DNA of 64,000 nt from Marinobacterium rhizophilum (GTDB lineage: Bacteria > Pseudomonadota > Gammaproteobacteria > Pseudomonadales > Balneatricaceae): assembly GCF_024397915.1 (NCBI RefSeq), contig NZ_CP073347.1, forward strand, positions 2,480,001 to 2,544,000. The letters are read 5' to 3'. The notes beneath the pieces were generated by a model. That model saw only the letters and a program-made list of their open reading frames with translations. It did no database searches and was not told the origin of the DNA. Positions 53,387 through 61,950 of this stretch are shown here, piece by piece; positions within the stretch are counted from its first letter, which is position 1; the number at the start of each line of letters is the position of its first letter. A program made the translations under genes and the position numbers.

Positions 53387-53445
53387 TGGAACTCCTTTCG
53401 GTTTTACAGCCTTCGACGGGCGCTGGCAGGAAAACCTGTAGCTGC
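53387..53445 (-). ncRNA. Probable S6:S18 ribosomal leader
   Basis: The transcript just before rpsF has CCAGC pairing with GCUG around a loop, an A-rich bulge with CCG (UAAAACCGAA), and UUCCU able to pair with the AGGAG Shine-Dalgarno. A CCG in a bulge next to such stems is the hallmark of the S6:S18 binding leader, by which bS6-bS18 represses its own operon. Assigned by hand from the motif, not by a covariance model. Confidence 0.5.
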
Positions 53446-53520
53446 ACGCGAAAGCAAGGAGGTTAATGAAGTACAAATGGACGCGAAACTATACGCCCAT
53501 CCCACAGCAGACGCAATACA

Positions 53521-53560
53521 GCTGTAAGCTTTAGGCCGTAAGCTTACGGCTTACGGCTTT
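53521..53560. repeat. Palindromic repeat of GTAAGC/GCTTAC units between rpsF and osmC
   Basis: GCCGTAAGCTTACGGC (53535-53550) is a perfect 16-bp palindrome; further TGTAAGCT and TTACGGCTT units flank it. It lies just past the osmC stop and may serve as its transcript end, without a clear T-run. Confidence 0.7.
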
Positions 53561-53579
53561 AAACCTTGCCCCTGCTGCC

Positions 53580-53996
53580 TTAAGCGTCGAGTTCGATGAT
53601 TTCGTAGCTGTGGCTCATCTTGACGCCACCTTTTTCCAGCATCAGCGACACCGAGCAGTACTGCTCCGCCGACAGCTGAACCGCACGCTTGACGTGGGCT
53701 TCCTTGAGCTTGCGGCCGGTTACCACGAACTTGAGGTGAATGGCCGTAAACACGGCAGGCACGGCATCGGCACGCTGCGCCTCGATTTCCACCACGCATT
53801 CGCTGATATCCTGGCGGCTCTTGCGCAGGATAGCCACGACATCGACGCTGCTGCAGCTACCCAGGCTGGCCAGCAGCAGTTCCATCGGCCGCGGACCTTC
53901 CTTGAGGTCACGATCGATCATCACGTCAAAACCCGAAGCGGTGGTCGCCCTGAAGCGGTCATCTCCGGCCCACTGAACCTTGGCACTCATGGTCAT
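53580..53996 (-). CDS. OsmC-family protein
   Basis: A 138-residue OsmC/Ohr-fold protein. The first catalytic cysteine is in the LLASLGSCSSVDVVAIL helix, and the second in VQLSAEQYCSVSLML. Such proteins reduce organic hydroperoxides using two cysteines; the group near YhfA is less well known. It follows trpC by 15 bp and is probably co-transcribed with trpGDC, an arrangement seen in pseudomonads. No role in tryptophan synthesis is implied. Confidence 0.88.
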   Translation of the reverse strand: MTMSAKVQWAGDDRFRATTASGFDVMIDRDLKEGPRPMELLLASLGSCSSVDVVAILRKSRQDISECVVEIEAQRADAVPAVFTAIHLKFVVTGRKLKEAHVKRAVQLSAEQYCSVSLMLEKGGVKMSHSYEIIELDA

Positions 53997-54011
53997 CGTT
54001 GCAGTTCCTTA

Positions 54012-54824
54012 TCAATCAAACAGTTCAGCCAGCTTCAGACCCGGGTCTTCGGCACGCATAAAGGTTTCACCCACCAGGAAGCCATGCACACCGTGCTGGC
54101 GCATCAGGGCCACATCCGCCGGGCCCGCAATGGCGCTTTCGGTGACGACGATACGGTCATCCGGCACCTGATCCAGCAGTTCTAGGGTGTTGTTCAGCGA
54201 GACTTCAAAGGTGTGAAGGTTGCGGTTATTGATACCCACCAGGCGGTTACCAAGCCCCAGGGAGCGTTCCAGCTCCGCCCCGTCATGCACCTCAACCAGC
54301 ACATCCATGCCCAGCTCCAGCGCCAGCGCATTGAGGTCCGCCATCTGTCGATCCTGCAGTGCCGCCACGATCAGCAGGATGCAGTCCGCGCCGATGGCGC
54401 GGGCTTCATACACCTGGTAGGGGTCGACAATAAAGTCCTTGCGGATCACCGGCAGACTGCAGGCGGCACGCGCCTGCTGCAGATAGGCCTCGCAGCCCTG
54501 GAAGTAATCCCGGTCAGTGAGTACCGACAGGCAGCTGGCGCCACCACGCTCATAGGAGCGGGCAATATCGGCGGGTACAAAGGGATCTCGCAGCAGCCCC
54601 TTGGACGGACTGGCCTTCTTCACCTCGGCAATCACCCCCGAGCGCCCGGCGGCAATGCTGCGCGCCATGCTATCGACAAAACCACGGGGGTCCGTGTCTG
54701 AGCCCTGCTGATCGGCGATGCGTTGTTTGAGATCGCTGATCGACACCCGGGCCGAGCGCTCACTGACTTCTTCGGCCTTGCGCGCCAGAATTTTCTTCAG
54801 AACCGTGGGAGTATCGTTGCTCAT
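54012..54824 (-). CDS. trpC: Indole-3-glycerol phosphate synthase
   Basis: A 270-residue TIM-barrel enzyme that forms the indole ring. SPSKGLLRDPFVPADIA, LSVLTDRDYFQG, IRKDFIVDPYQVYEARAIGAD and GINNRNLHTFEVSL are the conserved segments. It is monofunctional (no TrpF domain). It overlaps trpD by four bases. Confidence 0.96.
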   Translation of the reverse strand: MSNDTPTVLKKILARKAEEVSERSARVSISDLKQRIADQQGSDTDPRGFVDSMARSIAAGRSGVIAEVKKASPSKGLLRDPFVPADIARSYERGGASCLSVLTDRDYFQGCEAYLQQARAACSLPVIRKDFIVDPYQVYEARAIGADCILLIVAALQDRQMADLNALALELGMDVLVEVHDGAELERSLGLGNRLVGINNRNLHTFEVSLNNTLELLDQVPDDRIVVTESAIAGPADVALMRQHGVHGFLVGETFMRAEDPGLKLAELFD

Positions 54825-55864
54825 GCCTGCTCCTGCGCCAGCCGCTGACTAAAGGCCGCCAACTGTTCCATTTTTTCCAGCGCCGCGCCGTTTTCCAGCT
54901 GCTGGCGCGCCAAAACCACGCCCTCTGCCAGGGTCGCCGCCACACCCGACAGGTAGATAGCGGCGCCGGCATTGAGCGCGATAATGTTGCAGGCCTTGCG
55001 TGCCGCGGTGTTATTAGCGTTTTTGAAAGCCTCCATGATCAGGCGCAGGGAGTCCGCCGAGCTGCTGACCTCCAGCCCGATCAGGCTCTGGCTTTCGATA
55101 CCGACATCTTCCGGACTCAGGCTGTATTCCGTGACCACGCCGTCTTTCAGCTCCGCCACATGGGTGTGGGTCGCCAGGCTGATTTCATCCAGACCATCGT
55201 GGGCATGCACCACCATCACGTGCTCGCCGCCGAGCTCGCGCATGACCTCGGCCATGGGACGACACAGGGAGTCGCTGAATACACCGATCAGCAGGCGCTT
55301 GACGCCGGCCGGGTTGGTCATGGGCCCGAGGATATTGAACAGGGTGCGGATGCCCAGCTGGCGCCGCGGGCCGATGGCGTGCTTCATGGCACCGTGATGG
55401 CTCGGGGCGAACATGAAGCCGACCCCGACCTGCTCCACGCAACGCGCCACGCCGGCGGCACTCAGGGTCAGATCAACGCCGCAGGCCTCCAGCAGGTCGG
55501 CGCTGCCACTGGACGAGGACACCGCGCGGTTGCCGTGCTTGGCGACAAAGGCGCCGGCGGCTGCGGTCACAAAGGCGCTGGCGCTGGAAATATTGAACAG
55601 GTTGGCACCATCGCCCCCCGTGCCGACGATATCCACCAGGGGACCTGCATTGATATGCACCGGCGTCGACAGATCACGCATGACCTGGGCGGCACCGGTA
55701 ATTTCATCGATGGATTCACTTTTCATGCGCAGCGCCACCAGAAAGCCGGCGATCTGGGCTTCGGTGCACTGCCCGGTCATCACCTGCTGCATGACTTCGG
55801 TCATTTCGCCGCGCGACAGGTCCAGATGGTCAACCACCTTGGCGATGGCTTGTTGAATGTTCAT
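54821..55864 (-). CDS. trpD: Anthranilate phosphoribosyltransferase
   Basis: A 347-residue enzyme that joins anthranilate to PRPP. DIVGTGGDGANLFNIS and KHGNRAVSSSSGSADLLEA are the PRPP and anthranilate sites; RTLFNILGPMTNPA follows. It is not fused to a glutaminase. It consumes the same anthranilate that the ant genes in this window would degrade, so the cell must keep the two fluxes apart. Confidence 0.96.
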   Translation of the reverse strand: MNIQQAIAKVVDHLDLSRGEMTEVMQQVMTGQCTEAQIAGFLVALRMKSESIDEITGAAQVMRDLSTPVHINAGPLVDIVGTGGDGANLFNISSASAFVTAAAGAFVAKHGNRAVSSSSGSADLLEACGVDLTLSAAGVARCVEQVGVGFMFAPSHHGAMKHAIGPRRQLGIRTLFNILGPMTNPAGVKRLLIGVFSDSLCRPMAEVMRELGGEHVMVVHAHDGLDEISLATHTHVAELKDGVVTEYSLSPEDVGIESQSLIGLEVSSSADSLRLIMEAFKNANNTAARKACNIIALNAGAAIYLSGVAATLAEGVVLARQQLENGAALEKMEQLAAFSQRLAQEQA

Positions 55865-55873
55865 GACTTCTCC

Positions 55874-56470
55874 TTAGGCGGCCTGTGGACGGCGACGCTT
55901 GAGAAAGTTGGCCAGCAGTTCATGGCCCTGCTGCGTCAAAATGGATTCGGGGTGGAACTGAACGCCTTCGATATCCAGGCTGCGATGCCGCACACCCATG
56001 ATTTCATCGATGCTGCCATCCGCATTCTGGGTCCAGGCGGTCACTTCCAGGCAATCAGGCAAAGTGGCCTGCTCGATCACCAGCGAGTGGTAACGGGTCA
56101 CTTCCACCGGGTTGGCAAGGCCTTCGAACACACCGCTGTCGTTGTGATACACCATGGAGGTTTTGCCATGCATGACCTGCTTGGCACGTACAATGCGCCC
56201 GCCAAAGGCCTGGCCGATGCTCTGATGGCCCAGGCAGATCCCGAAAACGGGCAATTTGCCGGCAAAGTGCTCGATCGCCGCCACCGAAACCCCGGCCTCG
56301 TTGGGCGTACAGGGACCCGGCGATACCACCAGCTGCTCGGGGTTCAGGGCTTCAATCTGTTCCAGGGTGATTTCGTCATTGCGAAACACCCGAACATCGG
56401 CGCCCAGCTCACCCAGATACTGCACGACGTTGTAGGTAAAACTGTCGTAGTTGTCGATCATCAGCAGCAT
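55874..56470 (-). CDS. trpG: Anthranilate synthase glutaminase component
   Basis: A 198-residue class I glutamine amidotransferase. MLLMIDNYDSFTYNVVQYL is the family N-terminus; the nucleophile is C79 in FGICLGHQ, and the histidine/glutamate pair is in VQFHPESI. It supplies ammonia to TrpE, which is not adjacent. In some relatives it also serves PabB. First gene of trpGDC-osmC. No leader peptide or attenuator was found upstream. Confidence 0.95.
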   Translation of the reverse strand: MLLMIDNYDSFTYNVVQYLGELGADVRVFRNDEITLEQIEALNPEQLVVSPGPCTPNEAGVSVAAIEHFAGKLPVFGICLGHQSIGQAFGGRIVRAKQVMHGKTSMVYHNDSGVFEGLANPVEVTRYHSLVIEQATLPDCLEVTAWTQNADGSIDEIMGVRHRSLDIEGVQFHPESILTQQGHELLANFLKRRRPQAA

Positions 56471-56679
56471 ATCGAACCCACCCGTTGATTCTGTTAAACC
56501 TGTTCAGCCGATTCGACCCAGGCTGTCGGCGCAGCGATCACAAAGCGCCGACCCGTGCCTGGTGCCGAACCCGACGGGAAATAATACACGACTTCGCCGG
56601 CATTTCCTCTTGCCGGCACGGTGAAAGCTATGGCAAATGCCGCCGCAGGACTACACTGTCAGCAAATTCGGAGCCCGCC

Positions 56680-57780
56680 ATGAAACTATTCACCTGCGAA
56701 CACTGTGGCCAGACCCTCTACTTCGACAATTTCAGCTGCATTCGCTGCCAGCACGAGCTCGGTTTCCTGCCCGACAGGATGCAGCTGTCTGCGCTGGACA
56801 GCAGCGGCGAGTGCTGGATAAGTGCGGGCGCCGACGCCGACAGTCCCCGCTATCGAAAATGCGCCAACTACAGCGAGCACAACCTCTGCAACTGGATGAT
56901 TGCCGAAGCAGACCCCCACAAGTACTGCGTGGCCTGCCGTCTGACCCAGACCATTCCGGATCTTGGCGTGGAGGGCAACAAGACGCTCTGGCACCGGCTG
57001 GAGGCGGAAAAACGCCGCCTGGTGTTCAGCCTGATGCGCCTCAACCTGCCGCTTGAGCCCAAACCCGAGCCCGATGCCCAAGGCCTCGCCTTTGCGTTTC
57101 TGTCGGACGCCCCTGCCAAGGCGTTCCAGGAAGACAGCGAACGGGTACTGACCGGCCATGCCGCCGGCCTGATTACGCTCAATATCGCCGAAGCGGATGA
57201 TGCCGTGCGCGAGGATATGCGCCAGCAGATGGCCGAGCCCTACCGCACCCTGCTTGGGCACTTTCGACATGAATCGGGGCATTACTACTGGGACCGGCTG
57301 GTACTGGGCAGCGACTGGCTGGAACCCTTTCGCGCCCTGTTTGGCGACGAAAGCCAGGACTATTCGAAATCGCTACAGGCCCATTACGAATCGGGGGCTC
57401 CGGCGGACTGGCAGAACCACTTCGTCAGTACCTATGCCAGCAGCCACCCCTGGGAAGACTGGGCCGAAACCTGGGCCCACTACCTGCACATTGTCGATAC
57501 CCTGGAAACCGCCCGCGCCTTTGGGCTGCGGGTCAAACCGCGGGTGGAGAAAGCAGAGGAGCTGAGCACCGGCGTGCCCTTTGACCCCTATCGCAGCCAG
57601 CACTTTGAGCCGCTGATCGAACAGTGGCTGCCGGTGACCTATGCCCTCAACAGCCTGAACCAGAGCATGGGCCAGCCCGACCTCTATCCCTTCATCCTGG
57701 CACCCGAAGCCATCGACAAGCTGTCTTTTGTACACCGGGTCATCCTCGATCACCGTGAGCGCACGGCCAGGGCAGCATAG
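56680..57780 (+). CDS. Putative zinc-binding metallopeptidase with zinc ribbon
   Basis: A 366-residue protein. An N-terminal zinc ribbon has C6, C9, C20 and C23 (CEHCG...CIRCQ), and a second cysteine set lies at C61, C70, C83 and C86. A zinc-peptidase motif H197-E198-x2-H201 (FRHESGHYYW) is followed by PWEDWAETWAHYLHI, which probably holds the third ligand. This matches the uncharacterised putative zinc-binding metallo-peptidase family; substrates are unknown. No signal peptide, so probably cytoplasmic. ATG at 56680 has CGGAG 5 bp upstream. Divergent from trpG. Confidence 0.82.
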   Translation: MKLFTCEHCGQTLYFDNFSCIRCQHELGFLPDRMQLSALDSSGECWISAGADADSPRYRKCANYSEHNLCNWMIAEADPHKYCVACRLTQTIPDLGVEGNKTLWHRLEAEKRRLVFSLMRLNLPLEPKPEPDAQGLAFAFLSDAPAKAFQEDSERVLTGHAAGLITLNIAEADDAVREDMRQQMAEPYRTLLGHFRHESGHYYWDRLVLGSDWLEPFRALFGDESQDYSKSLQAHYESGAPADWQNHFVSTYASSHPWEDWAETWAHYLHIVDTLETARAFGLRVKPRVEKAEELSTGVPFDPYRSQHFEPLIEQWLPVTYALNSLNQSMGQPDLYPFILAPEAIDKLSFVHRVILDHRERTARAA

Positions 57781-57826
57781 CGACATGATCGCGCTAGCGA
57801 GGCTCAAGCCGCAGCCACCACCGTGT

Positions 57827-60800
57827 TCAGGCGGCCAGCTGATTCACCAGGCACAGCATCATCGCCAGATGCTGCCCAGGCTGTGAACGAATTTCGGCGA
57901 TGCCATCGCGCAGCCCGTCTAAGCTGTCGCAGCTAGCGGTTCGCGCACGAAAATCAGCAAGGCTGGCGCAATCGGGATTCGCCTGTACCAGTGCCAGTAC
58001 CCTTTGGCGCAGCGAGGTATCCAGCCGTTCGGCCAGCGCCTCCCGACTGCGGCGCTGCCAGCGATCGAACCCGGGCAATGCATCCAGCGCCCCCCGCACC
58101 CAGTTCAGTTCCAGCTGCTCGTTGACGCAATACCAGGCCGCCACCGCCACGGGTACGTCGCAGGCGGCCTGCTCGGCAATGGCGCCAATATCGAAGCCGG
58201 CATACAGCTGTTCAAGCTGCCCCACCCGGGTTTCCAGCGCCACAAAGACATCCTGCGGCATGACCACCCCGGCATCAACAAAGGGCCGGGTGCTGTCGAT
58301 GGCATGCCGAAAGCGCGCCGCCATGGCCGCGGTATCCAGAGACCAGTCGGCATTTTTCAGCAGCCAGCGGGTCGCCTTTTCCACCGGATGGTGCATGCGC
58401 AGCTGCAACTCCATTTGCTGCCGGTTGCTGCTGCCGGCATCCAGCGCGTCGATGTCGTGGGCAAGATCGGCAATGCCCAGGGCGTCACGTGCCACCGTGT
58501 AGGAACGTAGCCAGCGGGCGCAGTCGGTATTCACCTCTTCGAGCAGCAGCAGGCAGAAGCTTGACCCCATGCGGTTGATCACCTGGTTGGTCAGCTGGGC
58601 CGCGAGGATTTCCTTGCGCAGCGGGTGACTTTCAATGTCCTCGCGGTAGTTGTCCCGCAGCAGGGCCGGGAAGTACTGCAGTAAAGACTCGGCGATAACC
58701 GGGTCGGTGATCAGGTCAGTGTCGATCAGGGTGTCGTACAGCCGGCTCTTGCTGTAGGCCAGCAGCACGGCGATTTCCGGCCGGGTCAGGCCTTCCTGGC
58801 GGGCGATGCGCGCGGCGATCTCGGTGTCATCCGGCAGGCATTCGAGCTGGCGGTCCAGCCGCCCTTCCCGCTCCAGCAACGCAATCAGCTGGGCGTGCCT
58901 GGCGACAAAGGCCGGTGCCGTCTGGCTTGACTGGCTCAGCATCTTGCTCTGGGCATAGTTGTTGCGCAGCACCAGCGCCGCCACCTCGTCGGTCATGGCT
59001 TCGAGCAGCCGGTCACGGGCCTGCGGCTCCATTTGTCCTGCGCGTACCCGCTGGTCGAGCAGGATCTTGATATTGACCTCGTGATCGGAACAGTCGACCC
59101 CGGCCGAGTTGTCGATGGCATCGGTATTGATCAGGCCGCCACGGCGGGCAAACTCGATGCGCGCGCGCTGGGTCAGCCCCAGGTTTCCCCCCTCCACCAC
59201 CACCCGGGCCCGCAGCTCGGAGGCCTCGATGCGCAGGCTGTCATTGATGCGATCCCCCACATCCAGATCGGTCTCGTCGCTGGCGCGCACGTAGGTGCCG
59301 ACACCCCCGTTCCACAGCAGGTCCACCGGGGCGCGCAGTATCGCTGCGATCAGCGCGTCGGGGCTCATGAACTGCAGCTCATCGCTGATGCCCAGTGCCT
59401 GCCTGATGGCAGGGGTCAGGGCAATCGCCTTGCTCTGGCGGGAAAAGACACCGCCGCCCGGGGATATCAGGGCCGGATCGTAGTCACTCCAGGACGAGCC
59501 TTCGAGCCGGAACAAACGCTCACGCTCGGTAAAAGACAGCGCCGGATCCGGCACCGGATCGATAAAGATATGCCGGTGATTAAAGGCCGCCAGCAGATGA
59601 ATCTGGCGGGACAGCAGCATGCCGTTGCCAAACACATCGCCGGACATGTCGCCAATACCCGCCACGCTGAACGCCTCGCGCCGGGTGTCCCGCCCCAGCT
59701 CACGGAACAGCCGCCTTGTGGATTCCCAGGCGCCGCGCGCAGTAATGCCCATCTTCTTGTGATCGTAGCCCTGGGAGCCACCGGAGGCGAACGCATCCCC
59801 CAGCCAGAAACCGTACTCGGCGGCAATGCCGTTGGCCAGGTCGGAGAAGCTCGCCGTCCCCTTGTCCGCCGCCACCACCAGATAGGCATCATCATCGTCG
59901 TACCGCACCAACTGCCCGGGGGGGCATACCTCGCCATCGATACGGTTGTCGGTCAGGTCCAGCAGAGCGCGGATAAAGGCGCTATAGGCGCTGCGCACCC
60001 GCTGGGTCCGCTGCGACGGTTCCAGCCCAGGATGCAGCGACTTGCAGATAAAACCGCCCTTGGCACCGGTCGGCACGATGACCGCGTTCTTGACCATCTG
60101 CGCCTTGACCAGCCCCAGCACTTCGGTGCGATAGTCTTCCATGCGTTCAGACCAGCGCAGGCCGCCACGGGACACCTTGCCACCGCGCAGGTGCACCCCC
60201 TCCACCTCGGGGCCGAACACGAAAATCTCGAACGCCGGCACCGGTTTGGGCATTTTGCGAATACGCGAAGGCAACAGCTTGAACGCCAGGCAGCGCGAAG
60301 GCTCTTCCCACACGGCGGGGTGAAAGAAGCTGGTTCGAACCGTGGCACAGATCACATCGAAAAAAGCCGTGAAAATGCGGTCATCGTCCACGGACTCCAC
60401 CGCCTCGATCTGCGCCAGTACATCCTGCTGCGCCCGTGCAAGGTCAGCTGATGATACCGGCTGCAGCGGATCGAACTTGAGCCTGAAGAATGCCACCATG
60501 GCCGTGGTGAGGTGCGGGTAGCGGCACAGAGCGTGCTGCATGTAGGACTGGCTGAAGGGCAGCTTGATCTGCAACAGATAGCGCGCCAGAGCACGCAGCA
60601 GGATGCAGCCGCGCAGGTCCAGACCACAGAGCGTAATCAGGTTGTTAAAGCCGTCGTTATCCGCGTCGCCCCGGGCCACCGCGAGCAGGGTGTTGCAAAA
60701 CTGCTGCTGCATCGCCGTGCAGCGGGCCAGCTGGGTCGACCGGGTTTGCAGGCGCAATTCCAGGCTCCAGCGTTCAGCCTCGGTGCTGCTGGCCGAACTG

Positions 60801-60985
60801 AGCACATCAACGCCCAGGTTCTCGATCATCGGCAGCAGCGTGGACAGGGTCATGGGCGCCCCCGCCCCTGTAACCCGCAGGCTGAGACCCTGTTCAGCGG
60901 GCACCGCGTCGCTAAACCCGGCTTCGATAATGGATGACGCCGCAGCGGGCATCACAGAGGTACTGGCATCCGTAGTTTGATTCAT
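57827..60985 (-). CDS. gdhB: NAD-specific glutamate dehydrogenase, short form lacking the N-terminal region
   Basis: A 1052-residue member of the large bacterial NAD-GDH (L-GDH180) family, whose usual length is about 1600. The catalytic core is intact: GGKVSRGGLRWSERMEDYRTEVLGL, the lysine K309 in PTGAKGGF, and GGSQGYDHKKMGITARGAW with GIGDMSGDVFGNGM for the NAD domain. The protein begins at a segment (LSLRVTGAGAPMTLSTLLPM) that in full-length enzymes lies about 500 residues in, so the N-terminal ACT-like regulatory part is absent. No frameshift remnant is left upstream; pxpC ends 44 bp away. It would deaminate glutamate formed by PxpABC. Confidence 0.85.
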   Translation of the reverse strand: MNQTTDASTSVMPAAASSIIEAGFSDAVPAEQGLSLRVTGAGAPMTLSTLLPMIENLGVDVLSSASSTEAERWSLELRLQTRSTQLARCTAMQQQFCNTLLAVARGDADNDGFNNLITLCGLDLRGCILLRALARYLLQIKLPFSQSYMQHALCRYPHLTTAMVAFFRLKFDPLQPVSSADLARAQQDVLAQIEAVESVDDDRIFTAFFDVICATVRTSFFHPAVWEEPSRCLAFKLLPSRIRKMPKPVPAFEIFVFGPEVEGVHLRGGKVSRGGLRWSERMEDYRTEVLGLVKAQMVKNAVIVPTGAKGGFICKSLHPGLEPSQRTQRVRSAYSAFIRALLDLTDNRIDGEVCPPGQLVRYDDDDAYLVVAADKGTASFSDLANGIAAEYGFWLGDAFASGGSQGYDHKKMGITARGAWESTRRLFRELGRDTRREAFSVAGIGDMSGDVFGNGMLLSRQIHLLAAFNHRHIFIDPVPDPALSFTERERLFRLEGSSWSDYDPALISPGGGVFSRQSKAIALTPAIRQALGISDELQFMSPDALIAAILRAPVDLLWNGGVGTYVRASDETDLDVGDRINDSLRIEASELRARVVVEGGNLGLTQRARIEFARRGGLINTDAIDNSAGVDCSDHEVNIKILLDQRVRAGQMEPQARDRLLEAMTDEVAALVLRNNYAQSKMLSQSSQTAPAFVARHAQLIALLEREGRLDRQLECLPDDTEIAARIARQEGLTRPEIAVLLAYSKSRLYDTLIDTDLITDPVIAESLLQYFPALLRDNYREDIESHPLRKEILAAQLTNQVINRMGSSFCLLLLEEVNTDCARWLRSYTVARDALGIADLAHDIDALDAGSSNRQQMELQLRMHHPVEKATRWLLKNADWSLDTAAMAARFRHAIDSTRPFVDAGVVMPQDVFVALETRVGQLEQLYAGFDIGAIAEQAACDVPVAVAAWYCVNEQLELNWVRGALDALPGFDRWQRRSREALAERLDTSLRQRVLALVQANPDCASLADFRARTASCDSLDGLRDGIAEIRSQPGQHLAMMLCLVNQLAA

Positions 60986-61029
60986 GCACTGCCCCGATAA
61001 TGGTCAGGTGTTAAAGGCGGTAGGAACGG

Positions 61030-61950
61030 TCAAAGACAAAGGCGGTGATTGAAAATCATGCGCTGGGCTTCCGCCTCGCACACGTCCATGGGGTGGAAAT
61101 GCACTTGCGATCCAGGTCCGCGCTGGGCCAGCTGGGCCGCGCCCAGGGCGCTGATACAGCCGATCTTGGGATAGCCGCCGATGGTCTGGCGATCCCTGAG
61201 CAGCACAATGGGCTGACCGTCGCTGGGAATCTGTATGGCACCAAAGGCGATGCCCTCGGAGATAATGCCGTTACGGGCTGGCGCAATCGCATCACCACTG
61301 AGACGATAACCCATGCGATCGATGTTCTGGCTCACCTTGTAGCTGGCTGAATAGAACTTCGTGCGCTGCACGATATCGAACTCATCGTGCTGATAGCCCG
61401 CCATCACGCCCAGTGCCAGCGGCCTGTCGTAGTCCGGAATGGCCCAGGCGGGCACACGGGCCTCAATCAGCGCACGGCTGGGTTCGAAACGCAGGATATC
61501 CCCGGCCCGGAGCTTGCCACCGGCGCCGTCTCCCCCGCCCAGCCCCTCGCGACAGACGGTCGCGCAGCTGCCCAGGCGCACCTCGGCCTGGAAGCCCCCC
61601 AGCACCGCCAGGTAGGCACGCAGCCCCGACAGCGGCGTTGCAAAAGCGATCTCGTCACCCTTGCGCACGCGCCTCGTGGACCAGGGTGCCAGCGGCTCGC
61701 CATTGATGCGCGCCCCCAGGTCCGCTCCGGTGAGGGCAATACAGGTATCCGCCAGGCAGCGCAGCTGCAGCAGCCCATAGGTGATTTCAAGCTGGGCAGA
61801 CCCCGCAGCGTTACCCAGCAGATGGTTGGCCCAGGCAAAGGCATGCTCATCCATCGGGCCTCCGGTGGTAACCCCCAGGTGCTGATAGCCGTAGCGGCCC
61901 GCGTCCTGCAGCAGGGTGAGAATGCCTGGATTTATGACTTCAAAGCTCAT
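61030..61950 (-). CDS. pxpC: 5-oxoprolinase subunit C
   Basis: A 306-residue biotin-dependent carboxyltransferase-like protein. FEVINPGILTLLQDAGRYGYQHLGV and GGPMDEHAFAWANHLLGN are the family N-terminus. RTKFYSASYKVSQNIDRMGYRL and GIISEGIAFGAIQIPSDGQPIVLLRD are the core. With PxpA and PxpB it hydrolyses 5-oxo-L-proline to glutamate with ATP. The start at 61950 overlaps pxpB by 11 bp; an earlier ATG at 62013 would lie inside pxpB. Confidence 0.93.
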   Translation of the reverse strand: MSFEVINPGILTLLQDAGRYGYQHLGVTTGGPMDEHAFAWANHLLGNAAGSAQLEITYGLLQLRCLADTCIALTGADLGARINGEPLAPWSTRRVRKGDEIAFATPLSGLRAYLAVLGGFQAEVRLGSCATVCREGLGGGDGAGGKLRAGDILRFEPSRALIEARVPAWAIPDYDRPLALGVMAGYQHDEFDIVQRTKFYSASYKVSQNIDRMGYRLSGDAIAPARNGIISEGIAFGAIQIPSDGQPIVLLRDRQTIGGYPKIGCISALGAAQLAQRGPGSQVHFHPMDVCEAEAQRMIFNHRLCL

